Shown here: positions 25,650-33,545 of the stretch, piece by piece
Layout: each line of letters opens with the position of its first letter
How positions within the stretch are numbered: the stretch's first letter is position 1
Source of the DNA: Herbiconiux sp. VKM Ac-1786
GTDB taxonomy: Bacteria; Actinomycetota; Actinomycetes; Actinomycetales; Microbacteriaceae
Reading direction: 5' to 3'
NCBI RefSeq assembly: GCF_015350805.1
Contig: NZ_JADKSG010000003.1
Location: 1-45,997, forward strand
Length of the DNA stretch: 45,997 nt
Notes under the pieces: model-generated
The model's input: the letters and a program-made list of their open reading frames with translations, nothing else
Databases searched by the model: none
Told to the model about the DNA's origin: nothing
Program-made: the position numbers and the translations under genes

Positions 25650-26941
25650 TTGAACGAGTCCGTCAGGAGAGTGTCGATCTTCGCTTCGACGTCTTCGGCG
25701 GAAATGTTTCCGGCGTAGTAGTCGCCGACGGCGCTTTCGATCTGGGGGAAGTTGGCGCGGGTGGGAGGGAACTGCGTCGTGGTGCGGAGGTAGCTCTCGC
25801 TCATCATCGGCTTGAAGGCGTCCTCAAGCCCCTCGAGGGAGCTGTTCGCTTCGTAGTACGCCGCCTGTACGTCGGGCGCCACGTTGGCGGCGGGGCTTGC
25901 CCCGCCTTCGACGTGAAGTTTGGCGCCTTCGTCCGAGGTCAGGAACTTGATGAGCTTCCAAGCAGCATCCTTCTGCTTGGAGTTGGCGTTCATGACGTAG
26001 GAAAGGCCGTTGGTGTCCGTTGCGTGCGAATCGTTGATCGCGGGCTGGGGAACGACGTGCAAGGTGCCGGCGGGCAGGTCAGCCTTCGACAGAAGCGAGA
26101 GCTGATACGAAGGGATCTTCGCCATAGCGATCGTGCCCGACGTGAGCGAGGACGCGGCGTTGAAGTCGGTGGAGTCAGCGACGGCCGGAATCAATCCGTC
26201 GTCTTGCAGGCTCTTGATCTTCTCGAGCGCTTCGGTAGCCTCCGGGGATGAAACGGTGCCCTTCTGATCCTCAACGACGGTGCCGCCAAGCTGGTGAATG
26301 ATGCTGGCGACGCCATTGTTGAATGTGTAGGTGTAGAACATCGGGTAGTCGGTGGGAGCAGTCTGCTTCTCCTTGACCTCGCCGGCAATTCGAACCATGT
26401 CGTCCCACGTCCAGTCGGTTGTGGGGAGGTCCGTCACACCGAGCTTGTTGAACACATCCGTGTTGTAGACGACGCTCCACACATCCTGGTCCTTCGGCAT
26501 GCCGTATTGCTTGCCGTCGATGTTGTAGAGATCGACGAGCTTCTTCGGATATGCGTCAAGGGAGACGCCGTCCTTCTCGATGTACTCGTCAAGCGGCTCG
26601 ATGGCGCCACCTTCGATGTAGACCGGGGCTTTGGAGCTCTGCCACATCACGTCGGGCCCCTCGCCGGCGCCGAGCGACGCATCGAGCTTGGTGTAGTACT
26701 GGTCCTCCGGCAGCTGCTCAAGGTTGACCTTGATATCTGGGTTCTCGGCTTCGAAGCCATCAACCGCCTTCTGCACACCCGCCTTCTGGGCGGGGTCCCA
26801 GATCGCGAGGCTCAGGGTAGCGGCGCCATCAGTGCTGGATGAGCCAGACGTGTCAGAGCTGCAGGCGGCAATACCGGCTACGAGAGCCGTGCCGGCCACG
26901 ACAGCCAGGATGGAGCGTCGGGCGCGCTTGTGCAAGATCAT
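25646..26941 (-). CDS. ABC sugar-binding lipoprotein
   Basis: 431 residues with a textbook AAAGGAG ribosome site. A lipoprotein signal peptide is clear: the basic MILHKRARRS, a hydrophobic stretch, then the lipobox GIAAC with the modified Cys at 27. The mature part has the family-1 binding-protein pattern (FEAENPDIKVNLEQLP, ASLGAGEGPDVMW, AWKLIKFLTSDEGAKLHVEG). It catches the substrate outside the membrane for the two permeases. It is the first gene of the six-gene series running to 21304, behind LacI-type operator 3. Confidence 0.95.
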   Translation of the reverse strand: MILHKRARRSILAVVAGTALVAGIAACSSDTSGSSSTDGAATLSLAIWDPAQKAGVQKAVDGFEAENPDIKVNLEQLPEDQYYTKLDASLGAGEGPDVMWQSSKAPVYIEGGAIEPLDEYIEKDGVSLDAYPKKLVDLYNIDGKQYGMPKDQDVWSVVYNTDVFNKLGVTDLPTTDWTWDDMVRIAGEVKEKQTAPTDYPMFYTYTFNNGVASIIHQLGGTVVEDQKGTVSSPEATEALEKIKSLQDDGLIPAVADSTDFNAASSLTSGTIAMAKIPSYQLSLLSKADLPAGTLHVVPQPAINDSHATDTNGLSYVMNANSKQKDAAWKLIKFLTSDEGAKLHVEGGASPAANVAPDVQAAYYEANSSLEGLEDAFKPMMSESYLRTTTQFPPTRANFPQIESAVGDYYAGNISAEDVEAKIDTLLTDSFK

Positions 26942-27251
26942 TGAGATCTCCTTTGATCAACTGTGTGAGTTGGTCCTCGCCCGCAGGACGCGGGGCAAAG
27001 ACATAACCGAGGGCTGATTTACCGTGGGCCCATCGATGGCCTGACGAGTCTCAAAACAGGAAAAAGGAGTCCTTCTTCCATGTCTTGATCTCGCTTTCCA
27101 GCTTGGCGGGAACGTTCCCGGTTATGAGCATCATGCTACACACGCCTTCGAAGCGTTGGCAAGATAAATCGGCGAGTACCAGAGAGGGTTCACCCGGCGG
27201 ACATCGGCCGGTCACCTCCCGTCCGCGCGACTTCGGGGTGAAACCTTGGAG
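26942..27251. promoter_or_regulatory. promoter region of the ABC/phosphodiesterase operon
   Basis: 310 bases between the lacI stop and the binding-protein start. They contain the LacI-type operator at 27107 and an untranslated leader of up to about 165 bases downstream of it. I see no gene, and I could not assign -35 and -10 boxes with confidence. Confidence 0.6.
27107..27120. promoter_or_regulatory. LacI-type operator 3 (ABC importer operon)
   Basis: CGGGAACGTTCCCG, identical to operators 1 and 2, in the region upstream of the sugar-binding lipoprotein gene. It links uptake to the GH65 and MgtC-like operons. Confidence 0.9.
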
Positions 27252-28277
27252 CTACCGGTTGGCGCGGATTCTCGGAGGAGCTGCGGTGCGGCCGGGCACC
27301 ACGACACCAGGAATCGCCGTCCTCATTTCGGAGGGCGCCCCCTTCTCAATCCATTCCACGAGACGATCCACCGCTGCAGCACCAATCTCCTCAATTGGTT
27401 GGTGGAAGCTGGTAAACCCGAATAACGGCGCGGCTAGGTAGCCGAAGGCGTCGTAGCCGGTGACTGACAATTGTTCCGGGACGGGGATCTGACGCACGCG
27501 CAGTTCTTCAAGAACATTGACCATCGCAACATCTGTCGGGCACATCAACGCGGTGATATCGGGGTCAGCCAAAGCGGTTACGACTGCCGAGCCCACGGGC
27601 CCTCGGTATGAATCAAGCTCGATTACTCGAACGCTCACCTGCTGGTCTCGAAGCGTTCGAATCATCGCGTTGCCGCGAGCATTCTGGCTGGCCGAATCGG
27701 CCTCCGAGACCAGTAGGACAGCAACTGTGTGATGTCCCAAACGCGCAACATATTCGGCAATTCGTGAACCACCATCGTCCTCGTCGCAGTGGACACTGAC
27801 CATGCCTTCTGCGTATTCCGCCCTGCCAGCGACAACGATGGGGACCCGGTCGACGTAGCCTACGAGATCTTCGCCGGGGAGCTGTGCAGAACAGACGATG
27901 AGACCATCCACACGGAGAGCGATGAGAGAACGTAGGGCATTTTGAGCATCCTCAGCGGTTAACTCATCCACTCCCGTGACCGTAACCAACTCATACCCGA
28001 GTTGGCCGGCGCGCCGCTGCATTGCGGCTTGTAAGTATCCGTAAAACTGAATCGTGGTGTCTCGTAAGACCACGCCAAGAGTGTTCGTTCGCTGCGATAC
28101 CAAACCTCTCGCCATGGCGTTTGGTACGTAGCCCAGGCGGCCAGCAACGGCGCGCACTCGATCCACGGTCTCAGGACTCACATCATCCTGTCCCAGTAGA
28201 GCCCGAGAAACCGCAGACTTCGACACCCCCGCTTCCCGAGCGACATCGATAATCGTCGGCGCTTTTGTCCTTGCCAC
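27252..28277 (-). CDS. LacI-family transcription repressor of the sugar regulon
   Basis: 341 residues from a GTG, with AGGGG upstream. The helix-turn-helix is textbook: TIIDVAREAGVSKSAVSRAL, then VSPETVDRVRAVAGRLGYVPN and the hinge ARGLVSQRTNTLGVVLRD. The periplasmic-binding-like effector domain follows (GYELVTVTGVDELTAEDAQN, PEQLSVTGYDAFGYLAAP). An operator near-copy 39 bases upstream indicates autoregulation. Three perfect operators elsewhere on the plasmid define its likely regulon. The inducer is presumably the imported sugar or a breakdown product. Confidence 0.95.
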   Translation of the reverse strand: MARTKAPTIIDVAREAGVSKSAVSRALLGQDDVSPETVDRVRAVAGRLGYVPNAMARGLVSQRTNTLGVVLRDTTIQFYGYLQAAMQRRAGQLGYELVTVTGVDELTAEDAQNALRSLIALRVDGLIVCSAQLPGEDLVGYVDRVPIVVAGRAEYAEGMVSVHCDEDDGGSRIAEYVARLGHHTVAVLLVSEADSASQNARGNAMIRTLRDQQVSVRVIELDSYRGPVGSAVVTALADPDITALMCPTDVAMVNVLEELRVRQIPVPEQLSVTGYDAFGYLAAPLFGFTSFHQPIEEIGAAAVDRLVEWIEKGAPSEMRTAIPGVVVPGRTAAPPRIRANR

Positions 28278-28315
28278 ACCAACCCCTGTCGTGTCCGACG
28301 CACAAAAGTACTTGC

Positions 28316-28328
28316 TGGGAACGTTCCA
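28316..28328. promoter_or_regulatory. LacI-type operator 4 (lacI autoregulation)
   Basis: TGGGAACGTTCCA, with perfect core GGAACGTTCC at 28318-28327. It is one mismatch pair away from the other three operators and lies 39 bases upstream of the lacI start. A weaker match is typical of autoregulatory sites. Confidence 0.85.
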
Positions 28329-28442
28329 CGAACGATCGTATCTCTTGCCAATCGGCCTTGCGTTCTACTGTCCTCTCATTGTGCTGATGACGGCCCATTC
28401 CACGGCGCCCGTTTTCGTTCCGGAGGTCACCCTTGCGAGCGC

Positions 28443-28574
28443 TCACGCCAACTCGCGGAGCCGCGGTGCGAGGTCTTTTTCGAAGAGCTCGAGGAATCGT
28501 CGCTGGTCCTGTCAGGGTGCGTGGAATACAAGGTGTTTCAGTCCGGCGTCTACGTACTTTTCGACTTCAGCAAC
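28443..28574 (-). pseudogene. remnant of a flavin/F420-dependent (LLM-class) oxidoreductase, C-terminus
   Basis: On the minus strand the frame reads VAEVEKYVDAGLKHLVFHAP, a TGA stop, then QDQRRFLELFEKDLAPRLRE and a final stop. This matches the C-terminal end of LLM-class luciferase-like oxidoreductases, where Gly normally occupies the stop position (GGA to TGA). There is no start and no upstream portion, so only the last 43 or so codons remain. It abuts a second gene fragment, marking an old deletion or recombination point. Confidence 0.7.
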
Positions 28575-28579
28575 CAATC

Positions 28580-28726
28580 TTCCCCGAGAACACTGCGAGC
28601 CTCGCCCTTCACGAGCGGGATGGCTTTCGCCGCATCGGCACCCGCGAACGCGTCGCCTTGATGACCTACGGCCCGTGGGCAGACAAGTGGCGAGACACCA
28701 TCCTCATCGAACGCCGCTCCGCGTAG
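28580..28726 (+). pseudogene. remnant of a GNAT acetyltransferase, C-terminus
   Basis: The plus-strand frame FPENTASLALHERDGFRRIG continues to MTYGPWADKWRDTILIERRS before a stop. This is the typical end of phosphinothricin-type GNAT N-acetyltransferases. The N-terminal acetyl-CoA site is missing and the sequence before 28580 belongs to a different fragment. It is a truncated relic and not expected to be active. Confidence 0.75.
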
Positions 28727-28782
28727 GAGTAGATACGCCAGAGGCCTGCAGGACTGTCGGTTCGGCGCCGTATTCTCGGGGT

Positions 28783-29004
28783 GTGCTCTACATTGCCCGT
28801 GGCATCGAGGATGACCATTACTGGGTCGTTCAGGAGCTCGATGGCGCCCTGGTGGAGACGCCGTGGCGGGTCGAGCGGGAGGCGGGTAGTTATCGCCTGA
28901 GCCACGCGGACGACAGCCGCGAGACAGCTCGAGGGTTTGCGCTAGGCGAATTCACAACACCGGAATCCGCAGTTGAGGCGCTGCGACGCCTGCTGCAGCT
29001 CTGA
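28783..29004 (+). CDS. hypothetical protein (73 aa)
   Basis: 73 residues from a GTG at 28783 (VLYIARGIEDDHYWVVQELD). It has a short beta-rich first half and a C-terminal helix FTTPESAVEALRRLLQL. The ribosome site is weak (CTCGGGG) and the start is a guess. No family recognised. It lies between the decayed gene fragments and the end of the secretion operon. Confidence 0.45.
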   Translation: MLYIARGIEDDHYWVVQELDGALVETPWRVEREAGSYRLSHADDSRETARGFALGEFTTPESAVEALRRLLQL

Positions 29005-29068
29005 CGTCGAGACGTCTCGTTCTCTCCAAGAGCTGCCGCGCGCGATGCGCTTGCCCTCGACGGCATGG

Positions 29069-29272
29069 CTAGTTGGTGGGGTCGTTCCCGATCGCGCCGG
29101 TTGGTCCGCGGCGGTTGTCTCGGTCGCGTGCTTCGAGCCAGAGCTGGTGCCGGCGGAGTGCGCTCTGCACGGCGGATCGGATGACCCAGTGGAGTGCGAG
29201 GATCAGGATGGCTGCGAGCACGAGGTAGGTGAGCAGGCTGGTGAGGATGCCGGGCCAGGGGCTGGAGATCAC
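29069..29272 (-). CDS. small single-pass membrane protein at the end of the secretion operon
   Basis: 67 residues from a GTG with AAAGAAG upstream. One strong membrane helix (ILTSLLTYLVLAAILILALH) is followed by a basic tail rich in Arg. It follows the peptidoglycan-hydrolase gene on the same strand, after the second conserved palindrome. The role is unknown; a small accessory or entry-exclusion-like protein is possible. Confidence 0.6.
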   Translation of the reverse strand: MISSPWPGILTSLLTYLVLAAILILALHWVIRSAVQSALRRHQLWLEARDRDNRRGPTGAIGNDPTN

Positions 29273-29298
29273 GGGGGCTTCTTTCTGCTCGAGATTGG

Positions 29299-29316
29299 TT
29301 GACGCCTAGGTGTCAA
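29299..29316. promoter_or_regulatory. conserved palindrome, copy 2 of 4
   Basis: TTGACGCCTAGGTGTCAA, one substitution from the perfect palindrome, with GG/CC flanks that extend the symmetry. The TGA stop of the peptidoglycan-hydrolase gene lies inside it, at the same offset as the stop codon in copy 1. Confidence 0.8.
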
Positions 29317-30398
29317 CCGGCGGTGAGGGTGCCGTCGGTGAATCCGACATCGATGTGGAGGTGGTTGCAGGTGTCGTCGAACTGCGTGAAGTGAGTGGTG
29401 CCGATCGTCGTTCCGGCCTCCGAGCGACACAAGATTTGACCCACTCGGGCGCCGTCGGGCATGACGGGGTCGAGGGCGGTGATGAGGCGGATGGAGTTCC
29501 CGTCGGCGCCGGTGAGTGATTGCCCGTTGAGCCTGTAGAAGTCGACGGCGAGGCCGCCACCGTCGAAGTAGTGCGATGACGCGGTCCCGGCGCCTTCGAT
29601 TTGGCCGGTGCATTTGCGGTTGATGTCGGAGACGCCGACCTGGTCGAAGACCTGGAGGGCAAGGACGAGTACTTGGAGGATGCGGACGTCGACACCGCAG
29701 TCGGGCACGTTCTGGCCTTGGGCGATCCACCGAATTTCTTTGATGTGGTCGGGGGTGGAGCCGATGAGCCGACCTTGGTCGGCCGCGTCGACGAGCTGCT
29801 GCGCGAGCTGTTTTGCGTCACCACCGATGGCGCAGGCTCCCGCGCCTCCGGTGGAGATCAGTCCGTGTACGATCTCGGTCGCGGGGGCGTAGAAGGGCGT
29901 GTAGTAGTACGGATCGAGGTTGATCTGCACGGCGTTCGCCGCCAAGGTCGGCTCCATCGTTTCCCACCCGGGCACCCCCATGAGGCGGGTGAAGAACGCG
30001 GTCGCGGCCTTGAACGGGTCCATCCGATCGGCGAGTGGCCCGTAGCCGCGTTCTTGCTGCTGGAACAGCCCGACGGAGTCGGCGATGGTCCCGTCGGGGT
30101 TGATGGCGTTGTCGCCGTGGTCGAGGTTCCGGAGAGTTGATTCTCCGATCGCGGTCATCACCCCGATCGTTTGCGCCTGTGTGGGGAGTTGGAGCTCGGC
30201 GGCCGCGTTCATGATCTGCGCTGCGTTCTCGAGCTGTTCTCCGGAGAACCCGGCGATGGATTGGCTGCCGGCGGCGCCGGTATCGACGACCCCGCTGCCG
30301 CATCCGGCGCGGGCGTCGGGTGCCATGCCGAACAGCACCGCGGTGGTCGTGAGGGCGACGACGGTGGCGGCGGCGATCACCGGTAGTTTCCAGCCCAT
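29313..30398 (-). CDS. secreted peptidoglycan hydrolase of the transfer apparatus
   Basis: 361 residues from ATG 30398, with AGGGATAA upstream; this start lies 4 bases beyond the VirB4-like stop. A signal peptide or membrane anchor covers residues 1-31. The first domain (TIGVMTAIGESTLRNLDHGD, then DSVGLFQQQERGYG) resembles lysozyme/transglycosylase-like domains of Gram-positive conjugation systems. The second domain has the SSHYFDGGGLAVDFY and CNHLHID patterns of M15-type peptidases that bind zinc. It probably opens the cell wall so the secretion channel can cross. It is coupled tightly to the ATPase gene before it. Confidence 0.8.
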   Translation of the reverse strand: MGWKLPVIAAATVVALTTTAVLFGMAPDARAGCGSGVVDTGAAGSQSIAGFSGEQLENAAQIMNAAAELQLPTQAQTIGVMTAIGESTLRNLDHGDNAINPDGTIADSVGLFQQQERGYGPLADRMDPFKAATAFFTRLMGVPGWETMEPTLAANAVQINLDPYYYTPFYAPATEIVHGLISTGGAGACAIGGDAKQLAQQLVDAADQGRLIGSTPDHIKEIRWIAQGQNVPDCGVDVRILQVLVLALQVFDQVGVSDINRKCTGQIEGAGTASSHYFDGGGLAVDFYRLNGQSLTGADGNSIRLITALDPVMPDGARVGQILCRSEAGTTIGTTHFTQFDDTCNHLHIDVGFTDGTLTAG

Positions 30399-30402
30399 CT
30401 GG

Positions 30403-31899
30403 TTATCCCTGGATGCCGGCTGCGGCTTTGAATGCTTCGTCAGTGTCGGTGATCTGCGTCTCCCACGGCGACCGGATGTGCTGCACCAACGTCTCCGGCC
30501 GGGAGGCGTATTTGAAGATGTGGTGCCCGTCTGCGAGGCGCTCGATCTGCTGCGCGGTGTCGGTCCCGAACGCGAACGTGCGCGCCGCCCAGAGCGCGTC
30601 TTCACGGAGCGTCTGCCGGTGCACGTGAACGGTTTGGGCTTCCTGGATCATCGCCATGCCGGGCGAACCGGGCGGGATGTCGGTGCCTTTGTGGAACACG
30701 AACACGTTCGACAGGCCGAGCCCGCGGGAGAGTTTCTGGTTCGAGCGGGCGAGCTGGGCGGAGGGGCCGGCGGCGATGTGCCAGCCCTCTTCGTAGATGC
30801 AGTTCGTCGCCCAACCGCGATCTTCGCGGAGGCGGCCGAGGAGCCACATGTGACCGATCGCCATCACGGCCGGCACCGCCGGCCCCTGGTCCGGGAGCTG
30901 CGAGATGTCGAACACGGTCAGCTTGCCCCGAAGGTCAACGTTCTTCGACGTCTCGCCGTCGAGGAGCCCGCCGTAGTCCTGCAGCAGCGTGTTGAGCGTG
31001 AACCGTACCGACAGCCCGGCCTGGTGCAAGGCATCGATCGCCTGCGGTGACAGACCCGCGTAGTCGTCCATGTCGGCGACCCGGGAGAGGTTCGGCAGGA
31101 CATCCGCCAGTGTCGGCGTGCGGCCCTCTTGGTGCTCGGCGACCGTGCGGCGGAGGGCGGCCCGGAGGGCTTCTTCCTCCCATTCGTTGAGCGCCTGATC
31201 TTCGCGGGCGAGGCGGGCGACGACGTTGAGCAGCTGCATCTGGCCGACCATGCCGGTGCCGCGGCTGATCATGGGGTCGAGGAGGTTGAGGCGGGTGCCG
31301 GAGCCGTCGACGGCGAACTTGATCGGCTCGTGCCCATATGCCCGTGCCAGCTCGCCGTATTCGCCCTCTCCCCCGCGATCTTTCTTGTCGAACGTGCACG
31401 CCCGCCGCTTGTTCAGCAGCAGCGGCCGGATGACATAGACGGTCTTCGTCAGGGACGATTTGCCGGAGCCGACGTCGCCGATCACGACGACGTTGGGGCT
31501 CGAGACAAGCCGGGGGGATGCGTTGTAGGCGGTGACGGGGTCGTGGGCGATCATCGTGCGCGAGAGCACGTCACGGCCGATCACCACCCCGTTGGTGCCG
31601 GTCGGTGCGCCGATGATCGCCGTGTTGAGGATTTCAGCCTGCCGGGTCGACGTCGGGGCGCCCGGCAGCGCGGGCGCGTAAAGACCGCGGCGGGCCGCGC
31701 TGAGCTTGGTGCGGAGCCGCGTCCCGGGCATCGTCCAGGGCACGATCTCGCGCGCCTCGCCGGTGGCTTCGTCGACCTGAGCAGCCGTCTCGACGGGCGG
31801 TGCGAATGCGCGCAGCACCGGCATCGTGTGCCACGCCTTCGCGGCCTCTTTGCTTTCGGCTTTCCGGTGCTTGTCGGTGTCTGCGGCGTGTGCGCTCAC
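30403..31899 (-). CDS. VirB4-like type IV secretion ATPase
   Basis: 498 residues from a GTG at 31899 that overlaps the preceding stop (GTGA). The P-loop is GDVGSGKSS at 141-149 after NVVVI, with a Walker B near LTVFDISQL. Typical VirB4/TraE elements follow: NCIYEEGWHIAAG, then SRGLGLSNVFVFHKGTDI, and a C-terminal RPETLVQHIRSPWE. It powers assembly or substrate transfer through the channel. The N-terminal non-ATPase part usual in VirB4 appears to be carried by the SCO6880-type protein encoded just before it. Confidence 0.9.
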   Translation of the reverse strand: MSAHAADTDKHRKAESKEAAKAWHTMPVLRAFAPPVETAAQVDEATGEAREIVPWTMPGTRLRTKLSAARRGLYAPALPGAPTSTRQAEILNTAIIGAPTGTNGVVIGRDVLSRTMIAHDPVTAYNASPRLVSSPNVVVIGDVGSGKSSLTKTVYVIRPLLLNKRRACTFDKKDRGGEGEYGELARAYGHEPIKFAVDGSGTRLNLLDPMISRGTGMVGQMQLLNVVARLAREDQALNEWEEEALRAALRRTVAEHQEGRTPTLADVLPNLSRVADMDDYAGLSPQAIDALHQAGLSVRFTLNTLLQDYGGLLDGETSKNVDLRGKLTVFDISQLPDQGPAVPAVMAIGHMWLLGRLREDRGWATNCIYEEGWHIAAGPSAQLARSNQKLSRGLGLSNVFVFHKGTDIPPGSPGMAMIQEAQTVHVHRQTLREDALWAARTFAFGTDTAQQIERLADGHHIFKYASRPETLVQHIRSPWETQITDTDEAFKAAAGIQG

Positions 31900-33545
31900 A
31901 GCGCCTCCCTCTCGCTCTTGCCCGCGAGGGCGTTGATGAACCTGGACCCGAACGATGACCGGCCCGGGGTGAGGCCGCGGCCGATCGGCCAGGTCGTGCC
32001 GGATGCGGCCGCCTGGTAGGAGTCCTGCCACTCCAGCCGCTCGATTCCGAGCCCGGTCGCGCATGTCTCCTCGAGCGCGCGGGAGGCGCGCATGAGTGCG
32101 TCCCGGTCCCGTTCGGAGATCGTCACGTAGCCGACCCAGGCGCCGCCGTGGTGAGGCGACCCGTGGGCGAGATCGAGCGCCCGCCGGCGAGCTGCGGACA
32201 GGTTGGCTCCGGTTTCGTCGTTCTCGACGCGGCCCTTCTGGGCATCGTCGAGCCGGTCGGCGCGGTCGCGAGTGACGTCCTTCGCTGTCGCGGCCTTCGC
32301 CTCGCCCTTGGGCACCAGGTGCAAGTGGAACGAGAGAGTTCGGATGAATCGGATGTCGGACCCGGTGAGCAGGTCGAGCGCCCAGAGCTGGCCGCGGGCG
32401 CCCATTGCCATGTTCTCCGACCGGATCGCGGCCGTACGGTGCCACCACTGCACTGGGGTGCCCATGATCGGATCGACGCCGTCGACGATCTGCGCGGAGA
32501 ACTCATCGTGCGACGCGACACCGAGACGGGCCGGGTCGACACCTTTCACGAGGTCGATAGGTCGGGATGGGTTCTGCTGGTGCAGTATCACCGCGGCCAG
32601 GCGGCGTGCGGTGAGCACGTCGACGTGGCCGACGCGGGCCTCGGTGAGGCCGCGGAGCGTCGAGGCGATCTCCTGCCGCATCAACCCGCGCCAGCCGTCG
32701 CGGCCCTCGCCGTACTTCGCGGCCGCGTCATGGAAGGCGGTCGTGATCGGCCAAGAGACGGTGAAGAAGTGCCGCTGCACCATCGCGTCTTCGCTGTTGA
32801 GGCGCAGCACGTTCTCGTAGGAGCGCACGGCCTCGGCGGGTGCGTCCGGGTCGAGGGAGCTGAGCACCCAGAACTCCTGCATCGCCGAATCCGCCGGCAA
32901 CACCCGCGTAGTCATCTGCACGTCACTGACCAGGTTCATTGGCGTTGCCCGAGACGCCAGGAACAGACCGAACGCCTCAGCCGCGCGGCGGAGCTTCGCG
33001 GACGACTCTGACCCGGATACCTGCCCGGTCGCGGTAAACGTGACCGACAGGTACGGCTGCTCGCCGAGTGGGGCGTGCCAGGCGATGCCGGGTTCGTTGT
33101 GGCCGCATTGCAGCCAGCCCATGCCGTCGGCGCCGTCCGGGTGGCTTCGCATGATCGTGAGCTGCCGGGCGGCCTCCCACTTCTCGGTGCGGCCGCGGGC
33201 CTGTGCTGCGGCTTGTTCGCGCTGATCCCACTCGGCGACGTCGAAGGGCTCGAATGCGTCGGTTCCGGTGTTCACCCGAGCCCGCCACCGTGCCCGGCGG
33301 GTGCGCCGGTCGAGGATCGACCCGCGGTGCGTGCGCTGGGTCAGGAAGAACACCACCAGGCCCACGCCGAGCCCGAGCGCGAGGCCCCAGATGCCGAGGA
33401 TGGGTGTGAGGACGAGCATGGCGAGGAACGCGCCGAGGAGGCCCACGATGCGGGTTTTGGAGACGGTTCCGCCGAAGAACGAGCGGTGCCCGCTCTCGCC
33501 GCCGATGTGGCGGGCGGCATCGCTGTGGAGTTGTTCCGTGGTCAC
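31896..33545 (-). CDS. SCO6880-family secretion protein (split VirB3/VirB4 N-terminal-like)
   Basis: 549 residues. Two adjacent hydrophobic helices at about 33-70 (IVGLLGAFLAMLVLTPILG, GLALGLGVGLVVFFLTQ) resemble PrgI/VirB3 anchors. A large soluble part follows with WDQREQAAAQARGRTEKWEA and HLHLVPKGEA. This layout matches the actinobacterial SCO6880 family found beside VirB4-like ATPases. It overlaps the VirB6-like gene before it and the ATPase gene after it by 4 bases each. The role is inferred as the membrane-anchoring partner of the ATPase. Confidence 0.85.
   Translation of the reverse strand: MTTEQLHSDAARHIGGESGHRSFFGGTVSKTRIVGLLGAFLAMLVLTPILGIWGLALGLGVGLVVFFLTQRTHRGSILDRRTRRARWRARVNTGTDAFEPFDVAEWDQREQAAAQARGRTEKWEAARQLTIMRSHPDGADGMGWLQCGHNEPGIAWHAPLGEQPYLSVTFTATGQVSGSESSAKLRRAAEAFGLFLASRATPMNLVSDVQMTTRVLPADSAMQEFWVLSSLDPDAPAEAVRSYENVLRLNSEDAMVQRHFFTVSWPITTAFHDAAAKYGEGRDGWRGLMRQEIASTLRGLTEARVGHVDVLTARRLAAVILHQQNPSRPIDLVKGVDPARLGVASHDEFSAQIVDGVDPIMGTPVQWWHRTAAIRSENMAMGARGQLWALDLLTGSDIRFIRTLSFHLHLVPKGEAKAATAKDVTRDRADRLDDAQKGRVENDETGANLSAARRRALDLAHGSPHHGGAWVGYVTISERDRDALMRASRALEETCATGLGIERLEWQDSYQAAASGTTWPIGRGLTPGRSSFGSRFINALAGKSEREAL

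Noticed and set aside
24029-27017. Plus-strand frames opposite the ABC transporter and binding-protein genes
   Set aside because: The minus strand encodes clear transporter domains. The plus frames have no recognisable motifs and are shadows of the codon bias.
19522-27120. CGGGAACGTTCCCG sites as general catabolite-control (cre) elements
   Set aside because: Their near identity to each other, the extra copy in front of the local lacI, and their restriction to the cassette point to the local LacI rather than to a global regulator.
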